This document shows, in pieces, positions 8,881 through 17,757 of a stretch of DNA of 64,000 nucleotides. A program made the translations under genes and the position numbers. This DNA is from an uncultured Oscillospiraceae bacterium (GTDB lineage: Bacteria > Bacillota > Clostridia > Oscillospirales > Acutalibacteraceae), in NCBI GenBank assembly GCA_910587835.1, contig CAJUNQ010000013.1, forward strand, positions 1 to 64,000, given 5' to 3'. Under the pieces are notes generated by a model. That model saw only the letters and a program-made list of their open reading frames with translations. It was not told the DNA's origin and searched no databases. Position 1 is the first letter of the stretch. Each line of letters opens with the position of its first letter.

Positions 8881-9123
8881 TCCCAAATGACGCATACGAA
8901 CGCTTATGGGAACACACCCTAGTTTCAATCGCTCTATGTGTTTCTGAAAAAGCTCATCCTCATGTAATGGCCCATAACAAAACGCTAACACAGGCGCGTT
9001 CATCTGTTCCTGTCAGCCGGTTTTCCTGTCGATAAAAAAGTGTAACAATCCGCCCTCTACTACAGAAGCCACTTTTTATCCCCAAAAGAAAAGAGGCCCC
9101 AGCAGGGCCCCTTCTCCATCATT

Positions 9124-11598
9124 CTATTCTACAGCAAGCTTGATCTGCTCGGTTCCGGCGCTTCCGCTGACTGTCACCAGCATCTCCCCCGGCGTTGTCC
9201 CGGCCCGGACCACTGCCAGTACATAGCCCTCAAAGGTCTGCCAGGTATTGTGGGTATAGTGGTTCAGGGTCTCCACGTCCCCATTGCCCATGCCCTGCAA
9301 TACGCCGGCGCCCTCTACAGTCACCGTGACCTCGTCCACTGCCTGGGGGTTCAGCCGGCCGCTTTCGTCCCGCAGAGAGATCATCATATAGCTCAGTTCC
9401 CGGCCATTGGCTGCCAGCCGGGTCCGGTCCGCGTCTATGTGCAGGCGGACCCGCTCCTCCGCTGTGGCGAGGACAGCCTCCTCTGCCGCCTGCCCTTCCC
9501 GGTAGCAGACAGCCCGCAGCTCCCCGGGCTGGTAAGCGGTCTCGAAGCTGGCGTCAAAGCCGTTCTCCTCTCCGGCGGCCCTGCGGCCCAAAGACTGGCC
9601 GTTCAGGAACAGCTCTACCTCCGGCGCGTCCGCGTACACATGAATCACTGCGGGCTTGCCCTCATACCCATGCCAGGTCCAGCTGACACGCTCGTCCCGC
9701 CAGGGCCAGGTGGTCTGACTGGGTGTCTGGCCATGACGGTCCACCGGCTCCACCGTGACCAGGGGCGTTTTGCGCAGGCCGAATACAATCTCCCGAATAT
9801 AGCTGATGGGGCGGCGGTTGCCCAGAAGGTCCAGGTCGCCCATGCCCGACAGGCTCACCGGCCAGTTGGACTGAAAGCCCCGCCGGCCGTCATAATAGGT
9901 GACGCCGCAGCCTGCCTCGCCGATGTAGTCCCAGCCGGTCCAGGTCATGTCGCCAATGACATGGTGGTGATTTTTCACAATGCTCCACAGCCGCACAATA
10001 TCGCTGGGGAAGGTCTCGGTGCCCAGAATCACCCGGTTGGGGTTGAGGGCGTGCTCCAGCACATGCCGGCCTGTCAGATAGTTGTAGCCCGTGACGTCCG
10101 TGGCAGAGGCAAACTCGTCCAGAACTTGGGTCAGAATGGGACTGGCGGCAAAAGCGTCCGCCATGGGGCCCTGGAAGAAGTCGATTACCGCGTTGATCCC
10201 GTCGGCCCCTGCCCCAGAGCCCAGCCGGTCCTTTTCCGCCAGCGGCTCCGGGGCCTGCCGGGTGATGTCCTGAATAATCTCCCCCATGCGGGCTCCCGCG
10301 GCCATCAGGCCGTTGGCCCCCACGGTCACATAGCGGGTGTTGTCCAGCCGGTGGAACTCGTTGGTGATCTCCCGGTTCATCTGCGCCCCCTTGGGCGTGC
10401 CCGCCTCCTGAATCTCATTGCCCGTGCTGTAGAGAATCACGCTGGGGTGGTTGAAGTCCTTAGCCACCATCGCCGCCACGTCCTCGCGCCAGAAATAGGG
10501 GAATTTCTCCCCATAGTCGTTGTTGTTCTTGGGGCGGGTCCAGCAGTCAGAGAGCTCGTCCATCACCAGCATACCCAGCCGGTCGCAAGCGTTCAGCAGG
10601 GCCCTGCCCGCCGGGTGGTGGGACATGCGCACCGCGTTAAAGCCCGCCTCCTTCAGCTTCTTGACCCGCCGCTCCTCTGCCCATGGAAAAGCCGCCGCGC
10701 CGATTACCCCGTGGTCGTGGTGAATGCAGGCTCCCCGCAGGTTCACCTCCTGCCCGTTCAAGCGCAGCCCACGGCTGGCGGACAGGCTCAGGCTGCGGAT
10801 GCCGAAGCTCTCGCTGACCTGGTCGTACACCCTCCCGTCTGCCTGAACCGTCACCGTGCAGGTATAGAGGTCCGGCCTCTCGCAGCTCCACAGGCTGGGG
10901 CTCTCCACCTCCGCCCGGGTGCGGACATGCTCCTCACCGCCCCCGAAAACCGTCACCGGCAGCCGGGTGTACCCGGCCCTGTCCCGGGGGCCGGTGAGCT
11001 CGATGACCACCTCTGCCGTTATCCTCTCCCGGCTGATGTTCACCAGGTCCAGGTCTATCTGCACCACTGCCAGCGAAGGCTCCACGTCAGGGGTAGAGAG
11101 CCGCAGGCCGTTGCGGGCAATATGGACCTTATCCCCCACCAGCAGGTTCACATCCCGATAAATGCCGCTGCCGGAGTACCACCGGCTGTTCTCCTCGGCA
11201 GAGTTGTTGGCAACCACAGTCACCGTGTTCTCCTGGCCATACTTGAGGAAATCGTCTGCACACAAGGCGAACTCCCCATAGCCGAAGGGGTGGCCCCCGG
11301 CGTAGTCGCCGTTGACAGACACCCGGGCGTTCTGATACACACCCTCAAATTCCAGCAGCACAGTCTTGTCCCGCCAGTCCTCGGGGGCAAAAAAGCGTTT
11401 GACATAGGTGTAGCAGCCGCCAGGGTAAAAGCCGGTCTGGTGGCCGTTTTTGGTGGACTGGCTGCGCTTTTCATAAATCATGGCATCGTGGGGAATGGCT
11501 ACCGGGTCCCCCTCGGCCCCGCCCATAAACAGAGCCATCATCGGGCCTGCACCGGGCTTCAGCAGCGTCCACTGGTCGTTCCAAAGCTGTTTTTGCAT
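9124..11598 (-). CDS. GH2 beta-glycosidase (beta-galactosidase-like)
   Basis: 824 residues from ATG 11598 with AAAGGAGG 9 nt upstream. It has the GH2 order: sugar-binding jelly roll (residues about 1-165, FYPGGCYTYVKRFF, NSRWYSGSGIYRDV), Ig-like domain, TIM barrel from about 275, and C-terminal Ig-like domains. The barrel motifs are GACIHHDHG, AVRMSHHPAG, the acid/base Glu in STGNEIQEAG and the nucleophile Glu in ILGTETFPS. No signal peptide, so it acts on imported oligosaccharides. Beta-galactosidase is the default call; beta-glucuronidase or another GH2 specificity cannot be excluded. It is monocistronic, with its own promoter at 11754-11782. Confidence 0.88.
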   Translation of the reverse strand: MQKQLWNDQWTLLKPGAGPMMALFMGGAEGDPVAIPHDAMIYEKRSQSTKNGHQTGFYPGGCYTYVKRFFAPEDWRDKTVLLEFEGVYQNARVSVNGDYAGGHPFGYGEFALCADDFLKYGQENTVTVVANNSAEENSRWYSGSGIYRDVNLLVGDKVHIARNGLRLSTPDVEPSLAVVQIDLDLVNISRERITAEVVIELTGPRDRAGYTRLPVTVFGGGEEHVRTRAEVESPSLWSCERPDLYTCTVTVQADGRVYDQVSESFGIRSLSLSASRGLRLNGQEVNLRGACIHHDHGVIGAAAFPWAEERRVKKLKEAGFNAVRMSHHPAGRALLNACDRLGMLVMDELSDCWTRPKNNNDYGEKFPYFWREDVAAMVAKDFNHPSVILYSTGNEIQEAGTPKGAQMNREITNEFHRLDNTRYVTVGANGLMAAGARMGEIIQDITRQAPEPLAEKDRLGSGAGADGINAVIDFFQGPMADAFAASPILTQVLDEFASATDVTGYNYLTGRHVLEHALNPNRVILGTETFPSDIVRLWSIVKNHHHVIGDMTWTGWDYIGEAGCGVTYYDGRRGFQSNWPVSLSGMGDLDLLGNRRPISYIREIVFGLRKTPLVTVEPVDRHGQTPSQTTWPWRDERVSWTWHGYEGKPAVIHVYADAPEVELFLNGQSLGRRAAGEENGFDASFETAYQPGELRAVCYREGQAAEEAVLATAEERVRLHIDADRTRLAANGRELSYMMISLRDESGRLNPQAVDEVTVTVEGAGVLQGMGNGDVETLNHYTHNTWQTFEGYVLAVVRAGTTPGEMLVTVSGSAGTEQIKLAVE

Positions 11599-11753
11599 GG
11601 GGTATGCCTCCTTTTTTGGGTTGCTCTCCTTTGCCGCCCCGCGCCGGGCCCAGCCCCAGAGGGCGGCATGGCGGAGAAGGTTATAAACAGGCGATTTCCA
11701 GGCAGGTCTGCGGGCTCAGCCCCCTCGCTTTCCATAGACCTCCTCTTCTTATA

Positions 11754-11782
11754 AGTATAGCGGATTCCGCGCGGTGCTGCAA
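11754..11782 (-). promoter_or_regulatory. Promoter for the GH2 gene
   Basis: On the minus strand TTGCAG (11777-11782) and TATACT (11754-11759) are separated by 17 bp. This predicts a leader of roughly 150 nt before the GH2 start. Confidence 0.6.
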
Positions 11783-11863
11783 GGGCTATCTGTTGACTGG
11801 CGGAGACGGGAGGGCACAATAGTCCCCCGTCCTCCCTGCCCTTTGGCATGGAAGCGTAAGCCC

Positions 11864-12028
11864 TAGAGTCTGTTATAAAACTCCGAAACGCCGTCTATTT
11901 TGCCCCAAAACGGTGCTTTCTGCGTCAAAAATCCTCGAAAGGCGGCAAGCCTTTCTTGCGGTTTTTCCTTGAAAGCCCTCGTTTTGGGACAAAAATCCGA
12001 CATTTCTCCGGTTTTATAACAGACTCCA
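11864..12028. mobile_element. 165-bp palindromic MITE-like element, copy A
   Basis: Terminal inverted repeats of about 21 bp (TAGAGTCTGTTATAAAA at the left, complement at 12008-12028) plus an inner inverted pair (CCCCAAAACG and CGTTTTGGG). The core contains CTGCGTCAAAAATCCTCG and CTTGCGGTTTTTCCTTGAAA, shared with the element at 40590-40754 in the opposite orientation. Both are exactly 165 bp and non-coding. The whole element can fold into one long hairpin. Confidence 0.8.
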
Positions 12029-12269
12029 GACTGTCCCCATGTTCAGCGGAGCCATGCAAAGTCAAAAGGCCCGGCCAGCCTATAGGTAAGCCGGGCTTTT
12101 CCTCTGTCTGCCCCGACAGAATGAGCGCGGCCCCTTCGCAGACTTTAACCTCCGCCCGCCCTGTGGAATGCCGGGACTCTGGGAGAGACGGGCGGACGCG
12201 CGGGCCTCCCCTGCAAGGCCCCGAGCATAATAAATGCGCGGCAGGACACTCCCCGACAGAACGCAGACC

Positions 12270-12298
12270 TTGACAAACCGGCGGGAAAAGAGTATAAT
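12270..12298 (+). promoter_or_regulatory. Consensus promoter of the MarR-MATE operon
   Basis: TTGACA at 12270-12275 and TATAAT at 12293-12298 with a 17-bp spacer: a full sigma-A consensus. Such a strong core promoter usually needs repression, which fits the MarR-type regulator encoded first. Confidence 0.85.
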
Positions 12299-12305
12299 TC
12301 GATTT

Positions 12306-12319
12306 GTCCGATATCGTAC
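12306..12319. promoter_or_regulatory. Candidate MarR operator
   Basis: Near-palindrome GTCCGATATCGTAC (one mismatch between arms), starting 8 bp after the -10 box at the expected transcription start. Position and symmetry fit autorepression by the downstream MarR protein. No binding evidence is available. Confidence 0.45.
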
Positions 12320-12353
12320 CACCTGCACAACGGAGAGGAGCGGAGATTGCGGA

Positions 12354-12851
12354 ATGAAGCCCTTGGAAATTACCCCCTGGCTGCGTGAAATGAACCGCCT
12401 TCTGCTGGAAAACGACAGTCTTTACCGGGACGCGGCCCGGCGGCTGGGGGTGCCGGAATGCACCCTGTGGATTCTGTACACCATACGCGCCGACGGCCAG
12501 CCCATCACCCAGGCCCAGCTCTGTCAGATTTTGCGCGAGCCCAAAACCACGGTCAACTCCGCGCTGAAGCATATGGCGGCTCAGGGGTATATTGTCCTCA
12601 CCGCTGGGGAGGACCGGCGCACCCGCAGCGTCGTCCTCACAGAAAAGGGCATGGAGCTGGCAAAAAGCACCGCAGACCAGCTGCTGCATGCAGAGGAGGC
12701 TGCGATCTTCGGCCTGAGCCTGGAGCAGAGAGAGGGCCTGCTTCGGGAGATGCGGCGCTTCAACAAGGAGCTGGCCAAGCAGCTGAACCAGTTGGGCGTC
12801 AACAAAACTACAACAAAGGAGGCGATACGCCATGAGAATTCAACTTTCTGA
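12354..12851 (+). CDS. MarR family transcriptional regulator
   Basis: 165-residue winged-helix regulator. ATG 12354 begins MKPLEITPWLREMN, and an upstream in-frame ATG at 12234 would precede the promoter and is rejected. The core shows the MarR pattern: helix-turn-helix PITQAQLCQILREPKTTVNSALKHM followed by the wing GEDRRTRSVVLTEKG, with dimerisation helices at both ends. It overlaps the MATE transporter start by 20 nt, so translation is coupled. It likely represses the operon from the promoter at 12270 and responds to a compound exported by the transporter. The ligand is unknown. Confidence 0.9.
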   Translation: MKPLEITPWLREMNRLLLENDSLYRDAARRLGVPECTLWILYTIRADGQPITQAQLCQILREPKTTVNSALKHMAAQGYIVLTAGEDRRTRSVVLTEKGMELAKSTADQLLHAEEAAIFGLSLEQREGLLREMRRFNKELAKQLNQLGVNKTTTKEAIRHENSTF

Positions 12852-14163
12852 CCATTTTACTTACCCCAAGCTGCTGCGTTTCGCCCTGTCCCCCATTCTG
12901 ATGATGGTGTTCACCTCTATCTACGGCGTGGTCGACGGGCTGTTTGTGTCCAACTTTGTGGGCAAGGTGCCCTTTGCGGCCATTAACCTGATCATGCCCT
13001 TTACCATGATTCTGGGCGGGCTGGGCTTTATGATTGGCACCGGCGGCAGCGCCCTGGTGGCAAAAACCCTGGGCGAGGGCCGGCGGGAGGACGCGGACCG
13101 CTATTTTACCATGATGGTGCTGTTTACCCTGATTGTGGGCGCGGCGGCCTCCGCCTTCGGCATAGCGTTTATGGAGCCTGCCGCCCGGCTGCTGGGGGCC
13201 ACCGACAGCATGGTGGGGGACTGCGTGGTGTATGGGCGCATTGTTATTGCCTTTACTACCGCGTTTATGCTGCAAAATGTCTTTCAAACCTTTCTCTCTA
13301 CTGCCGAAAAGCCCAAGCTGGGCCTGGTGTATACCATAGCCGCCGGGCTGACCAACATGGCCCTGGACGCGCTGTTTATCGCGGGCTTCCGGTGGGGCGT
13401 GGCCGGGGCTGCGCTGGCCACGGGCGTCAGTCAGTGTGTGGGCGGGGTGCTGCCCTTATTTTATTTTCTGCGGCGCAATTCCAGTCTGCTGCGCCTGCGC
13501 AGAACACGGCTGGAAGGGCGGGCGCTGCTGCGGGCCTGCGGCAACGGCTCCTCTGAGCTTATGTCCAACGTCTCCGGCTCTTTGGTGGGCATGCTGTACA
13601 ATTTTCAGCTGCTCCGCTTTGCCGGCGAGGACGGCGTTGCGGTTTATGGGGTGCTGATGTATGTCTCGTTTATTTTTATTGCCATTTTTATTGGCTACAC
13701 AGTGGCAAGCACGCCGGTGGTGGGCTTTCACCACGGGGCGGCAAACCACGCCGAGCTGAAAAGCCTGCTGAAGCGTTCCACTGTGCTCATGCTTTTGGGC
13801 GGGGTGGGCATGATGGTTCTCTCCTGGGCGCTGGCCCGGCCCCTGGCCCAGGTGTTTGTGGGCTACGACCCGGAGCTGAGGGACATGACGGTGCATGCCT
13901 TTCAGGTGTTCTCCTATTCCTTCCTGCTGGCCGGGTTCAACATTTTTGTGTCCTCCTTCTTCACCGCGCTGAACAACGGGGCGGTGTCGGCCATTATCTC
14001 CTTTTTGCGCAGCCTGGTGTTTCAGGTGGTGTGCGTGCTGGCCCTGCCCGCGCTGCTGGGGCTTGACGGCATCTGGTGGTCTGTGACTATGGCGGACGTG
14101 TTTGCCTGCGTGATCTCTGTCGTGTTTTTGGCTGCAAAAAGGAAGAAGTACCACTATATGTAG
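12832..14163 (+). CDS. MATE family efflux transporter
   Basis: 443 residues with about 12 membrane spans, the usual MATE length. ATG 12832 has AAAGGAGG at 10 nt, inside the end of the MarR gene. Family signs are the N-terminal FVSNFVGKVPFAAINL, the following GTGGSALVAKTLGEGR, and the pseudo-repeat in the second half with ANHAELKSLLKR. MATE proteins export drugs or metabolites using Na+ or H+ gradients. The MarR partner suggests inducible drug efflux. A terminator follows at 14226. Confidence 0.9.
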   Translation: MRIQLSDHFTYPKLLRFALSPILMMVFTSIYGVVDGLFVSNFVGKVPFAAINLIMPFTMILGGLGFMIGTGGSALVAKTLGEGRREDADRYFTMMVLFTLIVGAAASAFGIAFMEPAARLLGATDSMVGDCVVYGRIVIAFTTAFMLQNVFQTFLSTAEKPKLGLVYTIAAGLTNMALDALFIAGFRWGVAGAALATGVSQCVGGVLPLFYFLRRNSSLLRLRRTRLEGRALLRACGNGSSELMSNVSGSLVGMLYNFQLLRFAGEDGVAVYGVLMYVSFIFIAIFIGYTVASTPVVGFHHGAANHAELKSLLKRSTVLMLLGGVGMMVLSWALARPLAQVFVGYDPELRDMTVHAFQVFSYSFLLAGFNIFVSSFFTALNNGAVSAIISFLRSLVFQVVCVLALPALLGLDGIWWSVTMADVFACVISVVFLAAKRKKYHYM

Positions 14164-14225
14164 GGAAATCTTTGGCCCAGAGACGAGCGTCTCCGGCTGG
14201 GCAGAGAAGCCCTTCAAAGAGAAAA

Positions 14226-14262
14226 AGGTCCCCCGGGAGCCTGTGCTTCCGGGGGACTTTTC
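14226..14262 (+). terminator. Rho-independent terminator after the MATE gene
   Basis: Hairpin GTCCCCCGG...CCGGGGGAC followed by TTTTCTT, about 65 nt after the MATE stop codon. Confidence 0.8.
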
Positions 14263-14366
14263 TTCGTGAAAACGCCGCGTGGTTGGGGGCGAAAAAAGTC
14301 CGCGCATCCATGGGGGTGCGCGGACTGGTGGTGCAGAAGAGCGGGCCGCGCCAGCTCTCACGCTGC

Positions 14367-14442
14367 TGGTCGAAGTGCGGAGACTCGAACTCCGTGCCTC
14401 TTGGTCCCAAACCAAGCGCTCTACCAGGTGAGCTACACCTCG
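14367..14442 (-). tRNA. tRNA-Pro (anticodon UGG)
   Basis: A complete 76-nt cloverleaf on the minus strand: acceptor CGAGGTG pairs with CACTTCG (one G-U), D-arm GCTC/GAGC, anticodon stem CTTGG/CCAAG with loop TTTGGGA (anticodon TGG), T-arm CGGAG/CTCCG with loop TTCGAGT, discriminator A, and an encoded CCA. It reads proline codons. It faces the MATE gene tail-to-tail. Confidence 0.95.
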
Positions 14443-14445
14443 ACA

Positions 14446-14791
14446 TATCCAAGTCATATTATACTGGATATCCCGTCAGGTGTCAATAGGCAAATCCGGC
14501 AGAACAGGCCTTTGTCAAAAAAACACGGGCAGCTTTGTAAACGCACCTAAAACCTGTATGGGCGGTGATTTTCCCGCCATAGAACGGTAAATTTCCCCCA
14601 GGCTGACGGCGAAAATTACCGCCCCAGGGGTATTCCCCGCTGTGAATACCGGCTCTTCCATTCAGAAAATACCGCTTGTTAAGCCGGAGGGCAAAGCTGC
14701 GGGGCTTCCAAAGAGGCGGCTGCGCTCTTGAAAGCCCTAGCCCGGGCCCAAAAATCTCCGCCCCAGAGATGAACCGCTTTTTCAGACTGGG
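14446..14791. other. Intergenic region without recognised gene
   Basis: Between the tRNA and the DUF2238-Nudix gene. It contains small inverted repeats (GGGCGG..CCCGCC and GGCGAAAATTACCGCC near 14560-14625) but no reading frame with start, RBS and coding character. Confidence 0.5.
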
Positions 14792-16249
14792 TCAGTCATG
14801 GGCAGGCCCTTCCTCTTCGGCAGGAGCCTCCTCAATGCAGTCCTGAATATATTGGGCCACCACATTTTTATAGGACTCCGGGCGGTAGTCCATATCGCGG
14901 ACAAAGTCCAGCATCTCCGTTTTGGACACCCACTGCACCCCAATCACCTCGTCCTTTTGCAGGGTGAGGCTGCTCTCGTCCAGGTCGGCGCGGACAAAAT
15001 AAAGGTCCGTGAGCATCCGGGCCCCGGCCTCTACCCAGCGGTACACCTTCACAAAGCTGTCCGGGGGCAGGCTGACCCCCAGCTCCTCCCGGAGCTCCCG
15101 CAGGGCGCAGTCAAAGCTGGACTCCCCTGCCAGGGCATGGCCCATGTGGGTCTCCCACTGGCCGGGGCGGAAGCTCTTGCCCTGGGCCCGCTTCTGCAGC
15201 AAAAACCGCCCCTGGCTGTCGTAGACAAAGGCGTGCATGCCCAGGGTGAAATACCCCGGCCGCTTCTCCTCGCCCCGCTCCATGGTCAGGCCGGTGGGCC
15301 GGCCGTCTCTGGTAAACAGGTCCAAAAGCTCCGGCCCGTCCGGGCCCTCGGCCTCAGGCCCCTCCAAGGGGATAGGCTCCAGCAGGCCGGGGCGCTCCTC
15401 CGGCTTTTCCCTGCGCTCCGGCTGGGGCAGCTCCTTCTCCTTCAGGCGGGGGATGAACCGGGGGGCGAACTTCCCGGTTCCCCTGCCCATGATGTAAATC
15501 ATGCCAATGACGGAGAACACCACCGCGCCAATAAAGTTCACAAACAGGTCCTTCATGGTGTCATGCAGGCCGATGTCCAGATACCCCGGCCAGGCCTGGC
15601 CGTTGACCACCACGCTCTCGATGGGGATGCTCACCGGGGAGTTTTTGCCCTGGGGGTTCAGGCTGACGGTGTTCACCACGCTGACCCAGGTGTCCTTCTG
15701 CATGTCCATGTTGAAAAAGGCGTCCATGCCGTACTCAAAGAACTCCCACAGCACCCCGATGGTCATGGAGAAGCAGAAGGCCACCACGGCCACAAATACC
15801 GGCGACAGCCGCACCCGGAACCGCCGGGACCGGTTGAGAATGTCCACCATGGCAATGCCGATGGCCGCCATAAGGAAGCCGTTGATGGTGTGCAGCATGG
15901 TGTCCCAGAAGGGGAAGATCAGGTAATACTCCTGTATCTCCCCCAGTATTTCGGCGGAAAAGATGAACAGGAGGATAATGACCTCTAAGGTGTTGGGCAC
16001 GTCAATGTGCAGCCTGCGCTCTACAAAGCTGGGGATGAGGAACAGCACCAGCGTGAGAGAGCAGAGAAAAACGTCGTAATACTCCCGGTTGAGCAGCTGA
16101 AGAACCAGCACCGCCACCACCAGAATCCGCAGCACCACATACACGGTGAACAGCACCGGATGGGCCTTGATTTCCGCCTTGTTCTTCTGAATATCCTCGA
16201 CCCGGCGCATCCGGCGCTGGGCTTTGGTGAGCTTCTCCTTTTTCTTCAT
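14792..16249 (-). CDS. DUF2238-type membrane protein fused to a Nudix hydrolase
   Basis: 485 residues from ATG 16249 with GGAGG 6 nt upstream. Residues about 28-275 hold six or seven membrane spans and resemble DUF2238 (YjdF-like) proteins (FPFWDTMLHTINGFLMAAIG, IGVLWEFFEYGMD). A Pro/Glu-rich linker follows (about 285-325). Residues 325-475 form a Nudix domain of the IPP-isomerase-like (YfcD) type: ELLDLFTRDGRPTG at its start, and a complete Nudix box, GHALAGESSFDCALRE followed by LREELGV, with the metal-binding Glu residues. The two halves are usually separate, so the fusion would tether a pyrophosphohydrolase-fold enzyme to the membrane. The substrate is unknown. Confidence 0.85.
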   Translation of the reverse strand: MKKKEKLTKAQRRMRRVEDIQKNKAEIKAHPVLFTVYVVLRILVVAVLVLQLLNREYYDVFLCSLTLVLFLIPSFVERRLHIDVPNTLEVIILLFIFSAEILGEIQEYYLIFPFWDTMLHTINGFLMAAIGIAMVDILNRSRRFRVRLSPVFVAVVAFCFSMTIGVLWEFFEYGMDAFFNMDMQKDTWVSVVNTVSLNPQGKNSPVSIPIESVVVNGQAWPGYLDIGLHDTMKDLFVNFIGAVVFSVIGMIYIMGRGTGKFAPRFIPRLKEKELPQPERREKPEERPGLLEPIPLEGPEAEGPDGPELLDLFTRDGRPTGLTMERGEEKRPGYFTLGMHAFVYDSQGRFLLQKRAQGKSFRPGQWETHMGHALAGESSFDCALRELREELGVSLPPDSFVKVYRWVEAGARMLTDLYFVRADLDESSLTLQKDEVIGVQWVSKTEMLDFVRDMDYRPESYKNVVAQYIQDCIEEAPAEEEGPAHD

Positions 16250-16398
16250 AAGCTACCTCCTTTGCGGCAGGGTTTTTATCCGGCTTGAAGGGGAAAGGGC
16301 AAGGCCTGCAGGCCCCGGGAACGCCGTCCCTGGGTGCGGGCAGACGCTTGGGGCTCCCTCTGTTTTCAAACGGCTCCGGCCCGCCCTTCTCCCCCGGG

Positions 16399-17757
16399 TC
16401 AGTTTTTCAGGCTTTGCAGGGGCGCGGGAATTTTGCCCCCCCGGTGAATAAACGCCGCCGGGCTGGCGGTGTTGACCGGCATCACCGGCCCCTGGCCCAG
16501 CAGCCCTCCAAAGTCCAGCTCCTCCCCGGCCTGCTTGCCAATGGCGGGAATCACCCGCACGGCGGTGGTTTTGCTGTTCACCATGCCAATCGCCGCCTCG
16601 TCGGCAATAATGCCGGAAATGATCTCCGCCGTGGCGTCCCCGGGAATCACGATCATGTCCAGCCCCACCGAGCACACCGCGGTCATGGCCTCCAGCTTGG
16701 AGAGGCTCAGACAGCCGCTGCGGGCGGCGGCGATCATGCCCGCGTCCTCTGTCACAGGGATAAACGCCCCAGAGAGCCCCCCCACACTGGACGAGGCCAT
16801 GACCCCGCCCTTTTTCACCGCGTCGTTCAGCAGGGCCAGGGCTGCTGTGGTGCCGTGGGCCCCGCACTGTTCCAGGCCCATGGCCTCCAAAATGTAGGCG
16901 ACGCTGTCCCCAATGGCCGGGGTGGGGGCCAGGGACAGGTCTACAATGCCAAAGGGCACGCTCAGCCGCCGGGAGGCCTCCTGGGCCACCAGCTGGCCCA
17001 TGCGGGTGATTTTGAAGGCCGTGCGCTTGACGAGCTCCGCAATCTCAGTCAGGCTCAGGCCCGCCCCGCTTTTTTTAATGGCCGCCCGCACCACGCCCGG
17101 GCCCGAGACCCCTACGTTGACAACGCAGTCCGGCTCGCCCGGACCGTGGAAGGCCCCGGCCATAAAGGGGTTGTCCTCCGGCGCGTTGCAGAACACCACC
17201 AGCTTGGCCGCGCCAATGCAATCCCGGTCCGCGGTGAGCTCTGCGGTCTGCCGGACGATTCTGCCCATTTTTTCCACAGCGTCCATGTTGATGCCCGCCT
17301 TCGTGCTGCCCACATTGACCGAGGAGCACACCAGCTCCGTCCCGCTGAGGGCCTCCGGGATGCTCTCAATCAGAGCGTAGTCCCCAGGGCCAAAGCCCTT
17401 TTGCACCAGAGCCGAGTAGCCGCCGATAAAGTTGACCCCCACCGTGTGGGCGGCCCGGTCCAGAGCCTGGGCAAAGCGAACAGGCGAAGCCCCCGGGCAG
17501 GCCCCTGCCACCAGGGCAATGGGCGTGACGGAAATGCGCTTGTTGATAATAGGGATGCCATACTGGCGGCTGATGTCCTCCCCAGTCCTCACCAGGTTTT
17601 CGGCATAGCGGCATATTTTGTCATAGACCCGGCCGGCCGCGGCGTCCGGGTCCGGCCCGGCGCAGTCCAGCAGGGAGACGCCCATGGTGATGGTGCGCAC
17701 GTCCAGGTCCTCGTTGTCTATCATCTCAATGGTCTCTAATATTTCATTGGCGTTCAA
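16399..17757 (-). CDS. UPF0210/DUF711 (PFL-like) family protein
   Basis: 452 residues, standard for the family, and strongly conserved throughout: ETIEMIDNEDLDVRTITMG at the start, CSSVNVGSTKAGINMDAV, VNVGVSGPGVV, and a glycine-rich SSSVGGLSGAFIPVTEDAGM. Structures of relatives resemble the glycyl-radical (PFL) fold, but a glycyl-radical role is not established and the function is unknown. It usually sits next to a small ACT-domain protein (UPF0237). Here that partner is present at 18255-18536, with a GNAT gene between. It overlaps the GNAT gene by 14 nt. Confidence 0.9.
   Translation of the reverse strand: MNANEILETIEMIDNEDLDVRTITMGVSLLDCAGPDPDAAAGRVYDKICRYAENLVRTGEDISRQYGIPIINKRISVTPIALVAGACPGASPVRFAQALDRAAHTVGVNFIGGYSALVQKGFGPGDYALIESIPEALSGTELVCSSVNVGSTKAGINMDAVEKMGRIVRQTAELTADRDCIGAAKLVVFCNAPEDNPFMAGAFHGPGEPDCVVNVGVSGPGVVRAAIKKSGAGLSLTEIAELVKRTAFKITRMGQLVAQEASRRLSVPFGIVDLSLAPTPAIGDSVAYILEAMGLEQCGAHGTTAALALLNDAVKKGGVMASSSVGGLSGAFIPVTEDAGMIAAARSGCLSLSKLEAMTAVCSVGLDMIVIPGDATAEIISGIIADEAAIGMVNSKTTAVRVIPAIGKQAGEELDFGGLLGQGPVMPVNTASPAAFIHRGGKIPAPLQSLKN

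Noticed and set aside
11570..11750. Leader peptide frame before the GH2 gene (ATG near 11738, minus strand)
   Set aside because: GGAGG is only about 3 nt from this ATG, and the peptide overlaps the GH2 start without any recognisable pattern.
9250..11754. Long plus-strand open frame opposite the GH2 gene
   Set aside because: High-GC mirror frame of a clearly conserved minus-strand gene; no RBS and no domain.
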